Shown: one piece after another, positions 50,601 to 63,356 of the stretch | How positions within the stretch are numbered: the stretch's first letter is position 1 | Layout: each line of letters opens with the position of its first letter | DNA from: Ophthalmolycus amberensis | Lineage: Eukaryota > Chordata > Actinopteri > Perciformes > Zoarcidae | Assembly (NCBI GenBank): GCA_024529925.1 | Contig: JAFEUB010000780.1 | Coordinates: 124,001-188,000 of the forward strand | Length of the DNA: 64,000 bases | Reading direction: 5' to 3' | Notes under the pieces: generated by a model | The model's input: the letters and a program-made list of their open reading frames with translations, nothing else | Told to the model about the DNA's origin: nothing | The model's database searches: none | Program-made: the position numbers and the translations under genes

Positions 50601-53192
50601 GCTTGCTTATATTTTAAAACCCTAATCTGTTCATTTTCACTAGCCAACTAGTTGTCTCAACCGATATCAAAAAGCAAAAACATGGTATATTTCAAAATTA
50701 GACATCTGCATACATGCAATAAAAAAGATCTTAGCATTACTTGCAGCACATTCCAAACTGAGATCCATCAACAAAGCTCATGTCCGTGTGAACATCTGTT
50801 ACAACAATGTGGATTCAGGCTGACACCATTTGTGTTTGAGCATATCTCTATTTTGGATGACAAAAGAAAGTGAGAAACAATGTGTGAGAGCTTTGTGAAG
50901 AAAAGACAGATGTCTGTCGGAAAGGCTGAGTCAACTGCAGGAACCGTGAAAGAAATGAATTTGTTCGGTTGTCTGTGAGCTTGTCTTTTTTCGGCTTTGA
51001 TGATTCAGCGCCAAAGGAATCATTGGGCTGTAGTTTGAAATCTTTTGTGGTTTATTGTTTTTCTTTTTGTTAAGTATTGACAGTTGACCTGTCATTCCGG
51101 ACTACAGCAAGCGTCTTGTATCTGACCAACAGAATATGTTTCTTGGGGATCAAAAGGCCCAGATCTAAGATTTCAGATCAGGGGTCAGAATGCGGGCTTC
51201 GGATAAGGAAGAGGAATTAAATGAACGCATGTCTAATCCAATACAATCACTTGTAATTTACGAAAGTAGATAAGGCCGTGGATGATCCAGTCTGGGGTGA
51301 ACGAGGACATCCACAATTCAATTTGGCCAAGGGATCACGTACAATTGAGAACACAGGCTGCAGCGCTGAAGTAAATTGATCCCACAACTGAGAGCAGAAA
51401 AGTCAAAGATAGACCTACCAGTAATGGACAGTTTGTTTAGTATCCGACCAGAGCAACAACAGTTAGCCTTGTGTTGTGTTTTGTCCTTCCCTTTGAAATG
51501 CCCTATGCATTCAAGTGCCTGCTTGCAGTTGTTTTTCAGGTCTTGTGGAAAACATGGAGCTGGGATATCTTTACACGGAACAAAATCGGCTTGTGCTCTC
51601 TCAGCCTTAGGAGAAAAAAAAAGCAACAAAAAAACTGCAAAATCTCCCATTTTGACACATCATGGGAAGTACGGTCGAAGGATGAAGCATATCCGATCAA
51701 GTCATACTCGCTGTCCGCTCCCTTGATCTGCTACAAGTTATTGCACCATAGATCCCCAACTAATTTATTACAGACCATCATGTTGGCTCGTCATTGCAGT
51801 CCAAGCATGCCCTCACCATATTGTACGAAGTAGGCCGTATATGCCTGGGGAATTCTCTCAATCCGCTTACCAGAGGCCTGTACCAGTTAAGTTATCCTCA
51901 GCGTGGAGCGTATGCTGACTTTTTCTTTTTTTCCCTGTGATGCTGCAGTGTGAGAGGCACATCTGGCAGTTCAGTCATCTCAACAGTAATTTGCCTCGCA
52001 ATATGCTGTTCAAGGGTTGGTTAGGGCCGTGTCTTATTATTGTTTTCTCTGACATTCTCATTGTTATCTGGCCTCATTTTCATTTGGTTGCCAGTTTGGA
52101 AAATGCAAGGAAGTCAGTCATGTTGCCAGAACAAGATGTGAAAATGTTATTTTTCTCTCTGTTCTGTTGCTACACCAAGGGGCACTGAGTGTAGCTGAAA
52201 CTTAAAAGTGTTTTTTAAGTAATGCTTTAAAGTTATATACTCTATGCGCTTAGGAGGTGCCACAAGGCAAAATGCCAATGATCTAATCAGCCTCATTCAA
52301 AGTAGGGATACTGATATCCTCTCTTCAAAGAGCCATTGGGTTCTGAAGACCTAACTATTTAACTGTCCTCTTTTTGGCCATTCTATAAGTCTGGTTTGAA
52401 GAGATATCACAGTGACCACCATCCCTACATTTTAAAGCAGAGAGATCAGGTTTCTGAGTTCAAATTGCAGAATTAAGGTCTCTGTGGAAGCAAGTTAGGG
52501 CACTGTTTGTGTTGGTGGTAAGTTGAAATTAAATTGTCGCCATTCCTGCCTGCCTTCTGTGGAGGAAGCGAGCTGTCTCACATTCAAGCTCTTTAATTAT
52601 CTCACACAAATGATACATATTGTGTGCTGCTCAGCTGCAGATAAATCCCTGTGTCATTTAGTGGGACCAGCCGATGCAATATCTGCTAACCTTTTCTCCT
52701 TAATCACTGCTTTGTAGCTAAATGCCATGAGCTTAATTTTTACATGAGGCAGGCAACTTCCAGCAAGAGCTGACAATTAAAGAATCAACTTTGGAGAAGC
52801 TCCAACTCCCTCTTATCAAGATACTATGTCTCAGGTACAGCTTGAACAAGGGTTGGGCCACTGGATGAATAATGTATGGTTTCGATGGTGGACTGTATCT
52901 GTATATAATTAGAAATGTCCCCACTGAATTAAAATGACTTCAGTGAGAAACACAGTCAAGCACAATTTTTTATTCTCAAAATCGCTACCAAGACACTTAT
53001 AGGAACATGTGGCTAATACGATTAAAACCAAAACTTCTTGGAAACTGCATTGGTTTCAGCATCCAAGTGTGTTGCGTCTTGCTTGAATGTATTTCATTTC
53101 TTATAGTAGCGAAGCAAGAAATATGCTTCGTGATTTATTTTGACCGTTTCCCAGAGCTTTGGTAAATGTGTGCTGGTTTTGTTCTTTTTCAG
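47654..53192. other. No gene recognised
   Basis: Unique sequence. The longest open frame of the window (49893-49321, minus, 190 codons) lies here without a recognisable domain or start context. The octamer pair is at 48680. An isolated acceptor-like tract ends at 51949. Confidence 0.6.
48680..48693 (+). promoter_or_regulatory. Two overlapping octamer (POU/Oct) motifs
   Basis: ATTTGCATTTGCAT holds two perfect ATTTGCAT octamers overlapping by two bases, on the plus strand. The octamer is the known POU-domain consensus. Enhancer function is inferred only from the motif. Confidence 0.35.
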
Positions 53193-53343
53193 TGCCTACT
53201 GTACCGCTGCTGTTTTCTACTGGGAATGCACCACAGACTCTTACTTTTTCAGCAGTTTTTGTCCAGATTGTGAGGACTTGTACCGTAATTTTAAAAATTC
53301 ATAATGGCTCTTCTGGGATGGTGGTTGCGACGTCCCATGTTTG
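53193..53343 (+). other. Weak candidate exon (151 nt)
   Basis: TTTTGTTCTTTTTCAG ends at 53192 and a good donor, GTAAGA, begins at 53344. One frame is open throughout (PTVPLLFSTGNAPQTL at the start, SSGMVVATSHV at the end). The entering and leaving phases differ, so skipping it would shift a host frame. No domain is recognised. Such pseudo-exons are common in long introns, so this remains a weak call. Confidence 0.15.
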
Positions 53344-54599
53344 GTAAGACTTTTGTTGTGTGCCATCCACTTTCCTCTCTCCGAGGTTCATCATGTTCTT
53401 TTGTAGATGCATACAAATGTCAATTGCAATTAAGGATGGCAGACCTAGGACATACTGTAAAGTGACGCTGAAACCTAGTCGGGACCAAAAGTTTGCACCG
53501 GTAGAAGGAGGAGCTCTGGCTAGTGCCTCAGCTGAACTTGTTAAAGCGGTCGGCTTTTTGCGGGGTGGCTTTGCACTGCTCCCTCCCTCTGCAGTCCAGG
53601 GAATTGCTGCTACCTTCAAGTGCAGCAAATCCTCAGACGTAAGTGTGTTAAGCCCCGTGTGCTTTGCCGAGGGTGGAAATGAAGACAGGCTACCCCTATG
53701 AAGAATGATGGCTCCTTCAAGAGGCAGCTGTCCTATTTTAAGCAGGCGGCACACACTACAATGTGCTGTCTGACTCTGCCTTTCCCTCCTTCTGTTTTCT
53801 TTTGTTCTTCTTTTTCTTTCTCTCTATCTCCATCTCTGCCACGGCGAGGAAGGACCTGTGAGATTGGGGTAAATAAAAGTCACAGGATGTGAGCAGAGCC
53901 TCAAAGTCAGCGAGAAGATAATGTGTAGTCCCTGCTCAAACATCTTCAAGGATGGAAATGTTATTGATGCATGTTTAGTCCTTTGGGGGTTTCACTCAAA
54001 GGACATTTGGGGCCTTTCATCCCTGACATGAAGGTGGAGAGAAACATTATTTAGGCTCCGCAACATGATAGAGGTTCCTCCTTTCAGTGAGAAGCTTGAA
54101 AGGGAAAAGTCATCTTTCGCCACCCTTTGAGAGAGAAGCCTCATAATTGGCTGAAATGGCTGATTTTTTTTTTCATGCCTACTTCTTGAGGTAATTGGTA
54201 TTCATGAAGTATTTATGGTCCATCTTTGCTGGTGTCAGCTGCACACAGAGCAGGATGTATATTTTCTAGACAGAAGAGAAACTTTTTTTCCCGTCTTTCC
54301 CTTCTTTCCCTTCCCCTGGAAGAACGGTGGTGCTTTTTTTTGGTTTGCCATTCATATTCATAAATTCAGCAGAGTCATGCTTTGTTGCACTTATATAACA
54401 GCCTGAGCAGGACCAAGGGGCTGCTATTAATGTGTGGTTTCACACCAGGCTGCGGTCACATCTGTGATGGCGACTTGAGGGATGTGGACACCACTTCTGC
54501 TGATAAAGAAATTGTTATGCAAATAAACCATAGAAACAATAAAAATAAAGAAACTCATGGGATGGCATTGTCAGTCAGTTGGATGGTTCATGGATTGGT

Positions 54600-54965
54600 T
54601 CAATCAGTTTGTTCCAGATTGAAATATCTCAACATCTATTGGATTGGAGGAAACTTTATACAAATGTTTATGGCCAACGGTGGATGAATTTTATTGACTT
54701 TGGTGGGATTTGTTGTTCAGTGACCATGATATTGAAGTTTTATTGTGTTAATTTGGTCCAGATATTGAACCATCCTAGATTCCTATAAGCTTTTTTCATC
54801 CACTGATGAAGTTTTTGTCTTTTTTTCTTTTCCAGTGAACTATCTCAAAATAGTCAATGATTTTCAAAATAATTTGGCTCAGACATTTTTGGTTCCCGGA
54901 TTTAACCTAATGAATTTTATAATCTGACTTGTCAGCTAGTGCCATCAGCAGACTGAAATGTCTGA
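54600..54965 (+). repeat. Teleost tandem-unit repeat (TATCTCAACA...GACTTTGGTG)
   Basis: Unit 1 (from about 54622) has ATATCTCAACATCTATTGGA, TTTATGGCCAACGGTGGATG and AATTTTATTGACTTTGGTGG. Unit 2 (from about 54838) repeats the order with ACTATCTCAAAATAGTCAAT, GCTCAGACATTTTTGGTTCC and AATGAATTTTATAATCTGAC. The GTGCCATCAGCAG block at 54939-54951 resembles the unit end usually read as GCGCCATCATCAG. This is a common fish interspersed repeat, here two diverged units of roughly 200 bp. Confidence 0.55.
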
Positions 54966-55384
54966 ACAATGTGTGGATGGAATTCCATTTAATTTGTACT
55001 TTACAGTTACCCTCCCAGATGTAAATAATTGTCCTACAATAGAATCCTCCTCTTGTCATACCATTGAAAAACACATTAAGGTTGTTGGGATCGCCAGTGT
55101 TTTTGGCAAGCTGGACAATGTAATAGCAAAGCATAACGGTTGTATCCCATCTTTGTCAGGGGTTGGTGGGAACAAAATTGTGTGTACTTTGTGAGCTGTG
55201 TGTTTCCCTTTGTTATGGTGCCCATACAGTTCAGGCTTATCTTCCTGCTTTTCTATCTTTTTTTTTCTTATTATTCTCTTTATCCTACTGTACAGCTATA
55301 TCCACATTCTGAGTGACTGAGCTAATTGTTCATGCTCATGCATTCTCTGCAGATTCAATTATACGCCACTCTGGGCATCCTGAA

Positions 55385-55575
55385 AAACAAACGAGGGTGG
55401 GAAAAAAGGGATGTGTGCTGAAAGTGTGGGAGAGTGAGTAAATGAAAAGGTAAAAAGGGAGAAGGGGCTTGAGAAGGTCGTGGAAAAGAGAGGGTAAAGT
55501 TTAGAGAGGCGAAAAAGAGGAGGGCGAGAGCTTAGAAGCAGGAGGGATAAATTAGAGAGGAGAGTAAGAGCAGTC
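55385..55575. repeat. Polypurine tract, about 190 bp
   Basis: The plus strand is overwhelmingly A and G (GGGAAAAAAGGGATG, AAAAAGGGAGAAGGGG, GGAAAAGAGAGGG). It is not a simple repeat and contains no mirror symmetry that I could delimit. Confidence 0.7.
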
Positions 55576-56612
55576 CCTTGAGTCATATATTTATGTAAGG
55601 GGGAAATCTGCTCACTGGAGTGTGCACTGTAATGGCACCCCTCTGTATAATGATCGGCGCTGACCTCCCAAATAAGAGGATTAGTTTGTGCCTGAGCTGG
55701 CCAGAAATAATGGACCTCACCTCAGCTTAGCTGAAGTTTGACACAGCAGAAAATAGATAGGGAAATAACAATAGCTCAGCAACTGGAGGTTTGCCTGAAC
55801 CCTCATTCATCTGCATCACCATTGTGTCAAATTGGACATGCATTCCTGCATATCTGCCGGGTTCATGAACAGATGGCATAAACGCACCAGACCCATGCGG
55901 ATAAAATACTGTAGAACCATTGAAATAAGCTGCTGCCAACTGTAACATGTTGCAGAGGTTTTGTTTTCGCTTTTCCCCAATAACAAGCAGTGCAATGAGT
56001 TGCTGTTTCCGTTATTTATTTGCAATGTTGTCCACAGGAAATGAGCTCTCGTTATTGGAGCTTTCAGGCAGGCAGTGAGAGGGCATGTCGGAAGAATATT
56101 GTGGCTCAGCAGTGAATGTTGTGGCTAATGTCTTACTGCAGGGCACGCTCTCCTTTTGTGTGCTCTGAACCAGCAGGATTAAAGCATCCATCTTGCTATC
56201 CCGCTTCCCCTAATGGTATTAGGAAAAGGGTGGATAGGTTTCAGTATTCCGTTAAGGAATATCTGATATGGGGACTGGCTGATTCAATTAAGTCAAAAGC
56301 AAGGTGGGAGGGAATGAGTAGCCCTACTTGTGTAATAGCCTCTGAGCTGCATAGCTCAAAGTGGGGCATTTCAATCTGGAAAACCCCTGCATTACCACCC
56401 CCACCCACATAAAAACATATATTACACACTCATTACCAAAGGACTCTAAAGGGTCAGCGTGCAATTTCTGCCTCAGTGCAGATCTCGGTCATCCTGCGTT
56501 GTGAATAACAACAACAAAACACACGACATCCGTCTTTCACGCGATGCATGCTGGGGATGGGCTCCGTCTCCTTGTGATCTAGAGCAGGATAAAGAGGTTG
56601 GGATAATGGACT

Positions 56613-57178
56613 TTAAAGTCCCAGTGAAACAGAAGCATGAGCCGTCTTTAGCTTCTGTATTTTGACATATTTCACAGTGAAACATGAATATTTGAGCAGT
56701 GTATGGCTACAAGAGGGATTTAAATCAAATACTTTCCTTTTGATTGGACCACGAAGAAGTGTGGGGGCGAAGAGTTTAGTGTGATACAGAGCTACAGAGG
56801 ACTGTCGGATCCCCACACACACACACACACAAAACTCCCTCACCTGTCGTCAGATCAGAAGGACTGATTCTACCTCTTTAGCTCCTGGGTAGTACTCGCA
56901 GATGAACGGCGCCCGGCCTCCTTCAATGCCACTACTGCCAGGGCTCCCCGTTCACCTGCCGGCAAAACTCCGCAGGATGTTCGTCTTCATGTACCGCCCG
57001 CGCTGCAGGAACAAAGCGCTGGTTGAAACGTTTCCCTCGAATGAAGTAGACATCCTAAAGTCTCATTTGATTTGATTTGCTTTGACGCCCCTGAGTGCAG
57101 GATGAGTCATCAAGCATTTGAAACCCGTAAATATTGGAGCTAAATATGCTCTAACTTCCATTTCACTGGGACTTTTAA
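56613..57178. mobile_element. TTAA-flanked MITE, 566 bp, with GC-rich core
   Basis: TTAA at 56613-56616 opens into AAGTCCCAGTGAAACAGAAG; TTAA at 57175-57178 closes the inverted match, which reads AAAGTCCCAGTGAAATGGAAG from the right. The terminal inverted repeat extends, diverged, to about 45 bp (TTTAGCT...TATTT in both arms). A (CA)9 run lies at 56814-56831. The core at about 56870-57065 is visibly richer in G and C than the arms and than the surrounding DNA, and is open for about 40-55 codons in several frames. The TTAA target suggests piggyBac- or Kolobok-type mobilisation (inference). Confidence 0.65.
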
Positions 57179-58195
57179 ACTATAGTCACCAAGGTTTGAA
57201 AGTTATCTAGTAGCTTATTCATTATTTAAATTATTGGTGCTATAAAGAACATAGGCAACATTTGAGTTTCCTGTCCTGAGTTACAAAAGACATGTACTAA
57301 GGGCAATTTCAGTGCACATTAAATTGCTGGTTTAATTGGAAAATGTGTTCTCAGAGAATACATGACCTAACACATAAACACACCCTTCAGTACCAACCCT
57401 CCCTAATGTCTTCTCTGCATAGCATTTCATGTAAAGAGTTGTGGATGCATTCATTTTAAAAAGCCTAATCTGTTCCTCTCTTCTACAAAATGGAAAGTTA
57501 AACTACAACTTGTTGGTTGGACATCAGAACAATGCCTCAAAAATGTATCAGATAATGGCCTGCCTTATGGTGGCATATGGGGAATATGTGACGCTGTGAA
57601 GATAATTTTCAGTTTGTTTTTCACATTCACAGTTTGCAGGGTGTGAGCAAGCTACATGTGAAGGGAAAATAGCTATTACTGTTGGATTGTTATATTTTAT
57701 GCCACATAATAATAGAGAGAGCAGAACATTCATTTTTTTTCACAGAGTGGACAGTGACAGTAGCATTTATGAAGTCCACACTACAACAACACTGTGATGT
57801 TTGGGAATACTCTGTCACACCTTGTCTAAGCACATAAATGTGAGCAGTTTAACACCAAACAATTGTCTTTTCTTCGACCCACGGGTATCAGAGGTCTTAA
57901 TGTTCTCCATTCCAAAACTCCTGAACTTTACAGTTCAAGATTCATAATTGGCAAAATTGCAGTTGCTCTTTCTCTCTTTTTGTTTTACGGGCTTGACTAG
58001 TTGTCGTTGAATGATGAGCAAAATCAGACAAGTCTTAAATTAGATGGGTATTATTTTGACCAAAAGAGTAGTCTCGAGTTATGTTACACTCGAACGACTC
58101 CAAATGGATTTCTAATGCATTACGCTTAAGGCTTTCATATCGTGTGGGTGGCAGAAAACCCAAATCAGTTTCTTGACTTCTTCCCCTTCGTACAG

Positions 58196-58339
58196 TTGAG
58201 TGGTCAGGTTATCACGCCGTCATTTGGTGTCTTCACGCCACCAAGGCCCAATGCTGTCTGGAGCCATTGGGTTTCCATTACCTCAAATCCATTCCTCTCA
58301 TTTAAAATTAATGGCATTGGACCTTCCCTGACCCCAGAG
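58196..58339 (+). other. Weak candidate exon (144 nt)
   Basis: The acceptor TTGACTTCTTCCCCTTCGTACAG ends at 58195 within a pyrimidine-rich tract, and the donor CAGAG/GTAAGC is at 58340. The length is 48 codons and one frame is open through it (SGQVITPSFGVF at the start, NGIGPSLTPE at the end). The other two frames carry stops. No homology is recognised; an intronic pseudo-exon is the default explanation. Confidence 0.18.
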
Positions 58340-60325
58340 GTAAGCCTGACCAAGTTTCTTTTTCTCTTCTAGAACACCTTGGGGATTAAGTTTTCCTCTC
58401 CTTATCAGTTCTATCAATGAAGATGGTATGGTAATATTTGGGGGATCACTGGATCTTTCTACTTTCCTCTTCAGAATTATTGTTTTTTTTCATATATACA
58501 GTATATATGTATATACAATCCATCAGTACAAATCTTTGCAATTCCAATCTCCAATTCAGAGCAATACATTCATTTTCTAGTGATGATGTTCAAGGATAAT
58601 GCTGGTGCTGGTTGGTATTTCTAATTTTATCAGCAAATATGTTGAAAAGACCATAACCAACAACGTTTAAGACCCATCTTCCCCCCAGTCTGTAGCACTC
58701 AGCCCAAGCGTAATGGTTTCAACTGAAACCATTTGTTTGTTGACAATGAGAAAAATACAAAAAATCACCAGCCTTATCCATGAAATCCAATTCTAGGTGC
58801 ACTGACATGGAAAAGCTAGGGTTAACATAGCTGGAGGAAACGATGGAAAGCAACAGTTTTTCAACTGTGTTATAATTATATCAAATTACTCTGTGTGAAT
58901 AACCTGTTCTATGTCATTTTCCCTTTTATGGCAGCTGGATAGACATTTAGACAATGGAGGCTCTCGTGAAATGAAGCTTATCCACATTTGAGCACCAGCA
59001 TTTGTCCTCTACATTGCCAGTGATAAGTGTACACAATCTACCAGATGGTACTGTAAACACACACTCCAGAATGTAGAATTCCACTCGTATAAAGGGCCCC
59101 GATGCATAATGTCACACTGTTATACGATGAGCTGTATTACTTTTGCTAATTTCTCTTGCTGCTCTTATCCGGCGTGATAAATGCAGGCCTATCGGTTCAA
59201 AGTGCAAGGCTGTGTATTCAGCCACCACCCATGACATGGTGAATGGTTAGGAGGGGTGAGGATTGGGGGTTTTGGAGACTTGGGCTCCCTGTACCCTGAG
59301 GACACAGCCATTGGTGGTGGAGGGAGGGTTCCCGGCCTTATTAGCAGGACAGCAACCAGCTCTCTAATCACCGGGTCTCAGAGACAGCCGGAAGGTAAAG
59401 GGAGAGTGGATGGGTGAGCAACATCCAAGTAGGAAGGAGAGAAGGAAAATAGGCAAGGTTTATACCTCATAGATACATCAAATGACAGCTGCTTCACAGA
59501 AGCAAATCCTTTTGGTGTGAAGAGACGAGTGCAGATGCTGTCCCACGGCACATTGTTGGTGATGAAATGTAGCGGCTTTGTGGTTGCATCTAAGCAACCA
59601 CAGCTGGTGCCATGTTGAAAGCATCCTTAAGAAGAGGCTTATATGCAAAAAGTCCTGAAGTCCTCCTCCGCATACTTTGTCTCCAGACTTTGTGCTTTGC
59701 TCATATTTCCAAAGTTGAATTGAATCTCTAAAATCCCAGAGAGTCGGACAGAATGACGGGAAGGTAGATTGACAGTGTACTTTTCTAATTGCTCATGCAG
59801 GCATGAGGAGATTACAAGGCCATATCCATTCAAAGAAAAGAGCAACACTTTCAGTCACGGTCTTACAACAGTGTTCTGGAGAAGGCAAATAAGATAATGT
59901 TTTTTTGTTTTTTCTTCCATTTTGCCTTTGAAATTGTGAAGTATTACAGGTGAAGCAGCTTTATTCCCGCCTGGCAGCATATTTTGTAAACGCCTCAAGT
60001 TTGCGATACAATAAGGAAGTGCTACAGGCGGTAAATAATAGATTCATATTTTATCAAGAAGCTTTGATGCAGCCAGAATCCAGGTATGGTTGTAACCCCT
60101 GAGCTCATTGTGATAGAGCACATTGTGTTCCCTTCTCCACACTTGATTTACTGCCGTGACTGGTTTAAAAGAAAGACAATAGGATTGGTGCTATTGATAA
60201 TTAGTTTTTAATGTGCCACACTCATCATGTCCAATTTCATGCCCCTTAGGCTGCTGATCACAGATTTAATCAACACATTATTGCTTGCTATACTTAAACT
60301 GACTAAAGGCAGGCTTCTTTCTCTC

Positions 60326-60362
60326 TGTGTGTGTGTGAGTAGGTGTGTGTGTGTGTGTGTGT
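60326..60362. repeat. TG microsatellite with one interruption
   Basis: TG repeats split by AGTAGG near 60339. Confidence 0.9.
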
Positions 60363-60656
60363 ATGCTGGGAGTGTAAAGAAGACAGAGTGTTAGCGCGTG
60401 TTTGTGTGACCGTGGAGCGAGCGAGGGAAGTTGTCAGCATGTGCATCCATCCCAGCAACGTCCTTCTTTGATAGACATTGAATGTGTGTTCCAAGCCATT
60501 AACCAAGAGCTACGTTTGAAGATGACGCGCTTGGAAGCGCGTTGTGTTGTGTCGAAGGAAGCCATTGTTATTATTGTGTTTCTATGTAGCGGAGAAGATG
60601 GTGTCCAGGCCTCCCTCACCTGATGAATACAGATGAAAGCAGGGCTGTTGTGTCCG

Positions 60657-60671
60657 TTTTTTTTTTTTTTT
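60657..60671. repeat. Poly-T run (15 T)
   Basis: An uninterrupted T homopolymer. Confidence 0.95.
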
Positions 60672-62214
60672 ATATACCACTCTTATAACACCTGGGAGTT
60701 TTTTTAGTTTTTGTTGTTGTTACTACATGAGGTTGGCTCATTCTTTTAAAAATAACGTGTATCTTTGGTTTTATTATTATACAAATGCAAAAAGTCTTTC
60801 AGTAGAGGGACCAAATCAGATGCAACATTGTTTTAAATTCATAAGGGGCAAAGGTCACGTCCATTGCAGCATATCAATGTATTTAGATGCACTAGTAGTG
60901 CTATGACATTTCATTATTTATTTTTGCATTTATTACAAAAAACATAGGATTAGTGATTCATTATATAATACATTTATTTATATATCTTTTGTACTTTGGT
61001 TTTGTTTTAAAAAAAAGATATCTTTCTTGTATAATTTTTGCTGACAATGATGATTTTTAACTCTAACTCACTTACATTTTTGTTCTTGGCTGCTGCTGGT
61101 GTTGTGCTTGACGACGACTTAACGAGTTGATCTCACAACAAAGAGACTATAATAAGTTGTCAGGCTGGTGAATGAGCATAGATGAAGAGAAAGAAGAGAC
61201 AGAAAATCGGGAGCCAGTTCATCTCAAACTGCTCAGCTCCCTGGCTGTGAGTCGAATGTAGAGAGAGAGAGACATCGTGAGGTAGTGGAGGCCTTCATTA
61301 CATGCAGCTCAGGCCCTGGTGAAACCCTGGTTAATGTCCCTATCATCTCTGGAGTGGTCCAACGTCTAGCTCTCTGTCCAAATGACTCATGTTTAATGCA
61401 TCTCTGCAGTCCTTGTCATTTAACCTCACCTCTGGAGGTTGTAGGTCGGGGTGGAATAGCGAAGGGTCCCACAAAACCCATAAGGGGCAAAGCGACCGTG
61501 CAGTTATTCTTCACCCGCTCTCCATTTACTTAACATGGGGAGAGCTGCTCCATGGCTCATCTGTTGCTGTGTAATCTCCCCAAAGCAAACCCCCCTCTCC
61601 ACATCACACTGCATGAAGCTGAACTCGCGGGTGGTCTGGGTTGACTGTGTGGCTCTCTGAGGCACTTTGTTACACCGCTTCCCGTGTGCTACGGCTGAAT
61701 GCTTAAACAGGAGACAACTGATGCTATCCTGGGAGACTTTATGACTTACTCTTTAGTCTTCAGATGAGCACTCCACTTTATAGCTTTGGTAAAAGCCTTT
61801 CGGGTACGATCGAAGGCTGCCAAACTCCATCAACCTTATTCTTTTTGGTTTTCTATGTTTTTTAATATTTTATACATATATACAGTATATTTAAATATAT
61901 ATATGTGTAAAAGGCCTGAAGGGATGGGCTATTAGTCTTGGCAGATTTCTCGCTAAATTTAGCGACTTTTGAAACTAGTGCTGTTTTTCAGTTGGTGAAT
62001 TTTTAATAACTTGCTCTTGTTGGTTTCCCCAATGTTACCGGACCCGAGCTTTAAGCTTGCAGAGGTACGTGTCCAAGCAAATAGGGAACAATTCAACAGG
62101 ACACATCTTCATCATTGCTGTGTAACGGGATGTTAAACAGCTTGATCTTCACGCTGCATTTTCCTCCGATTTTCACAGCTTACATGCAAAGACTACCTCC
62201 CTTTAACTCCTCGT

Positions 62215-62228
62215 CCCCCCCCCCCCCC
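62215..62228. repeat. Poly-C run (14 C)
   Basis: A C homopolymer. Shorter C10 runs lie at 5807-5816 and 49451-49460. Confidence 0.95.
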
Positions 62229-63356
62229 ACTTACACACACCCACTCAAACCCCCTGCCTCTCTGTCTTGCTTTGGATAATGGTAATTAGAACATCACCAT
62301 GATTGGAATTTGGCAAAAGTTGAAGAGGAAATAGGTTTTCTAATCAAAAGCCGCCTCGTAGCTGGAATCCATGCTCACTTGGCTGAAAAATATTCGTCAA
62401 CGATGGGGGCCTAAACGGATGCCAGATTGTATACTGAGGGTATGTCGGATTTCATACACATGCCCCAGTTGAGCCTGTTTTAGCCACTTATTTATTTAAG
62501 TGTGTGCTTGGGTGTGATTTTTATGATGTTAGATGAGAAGATTGATAACACTGCCAAGTCTGTCACTTAACCTGAAGTCTGCAGTCAGCAGCTTGCTCAG
62601 AATAAAGACTGGAAGCAAGAAATACAAATTAATTCCACCTACAGTACGAGCGCCGCTAAAGCTCACTGGTTAACATCTTTTATCTATTTTGTTTATCCCA
62701 TACAAAAACCCATTTGTAAAAGCGGAAAGTTGCGCTTGTATGGGGGTTCATGTGCTCGGCCGTCTCTTGGCTCGGTGCAGTGGCTTCCTGCTGGTTGCGT
62801 GGCAACCTCTCGCTGTTGCCTATGGTGTCACTTCCCACACATTTGCTAACTTGAGCTGACTCCTTTCCTCTTTCATTCCGCCGATGCTTGAAAGGCAATG
62901 GCAATGTTAATGTCGTTAATGTGTGCTATACAGTTGAGAGTCTTGGTGTATCACGATGCTAATTCAGTAGATGTGTGGCATGGAGCCAAATATAGATACT
63001 AGCACGAGATGACATCTTCGCAGGAGTTGTAATCCGCAACATTTTGGTATTACCTAATAAAAAACAGATGGTTCAAAGCCCATTTGTAAATGAATGTGCC
63101 TATGGAGTTAAAACCTGACACTTGAACTTCACAAACTGTCCGTTTCTCAACTCACTTGTGGTGTTATAATGATTTTCCTTTTGCAGAGGGAAACAGCATG
63201 AATGACTTTTCTTTGCTTCTTATCTGACCATGAACCTTGATGAAATGGCAAATGTCAGGCAATTCAATTTAGATGGGGCTTCGAATGCTAACCTCCCTTT
63301 CTGTTTCCCCCCCCTCTCTTCTACCCTTCCCCATCTGTCTTTCTCTTCCAACACAG

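Larger units (their letters stand above)
57179..63356. other. No gene recognised
   Basis: Unique sequence apart from candidate exon 58196-58339 and simple repeats. A TATATACAGTATAT-type AT palindrome occurs near 58493-58517 and again near 61872-61906. 62270-62440 is high-complexity with GGTAATTAGAAC and TCTAATCAAAAG words. Confidence 0.6.

Noticed and set aside
51910..51949. Acceptor-like TTTCCCTGTGATGCTGCAG
   Set aside because: No adequate donor within exon distance.
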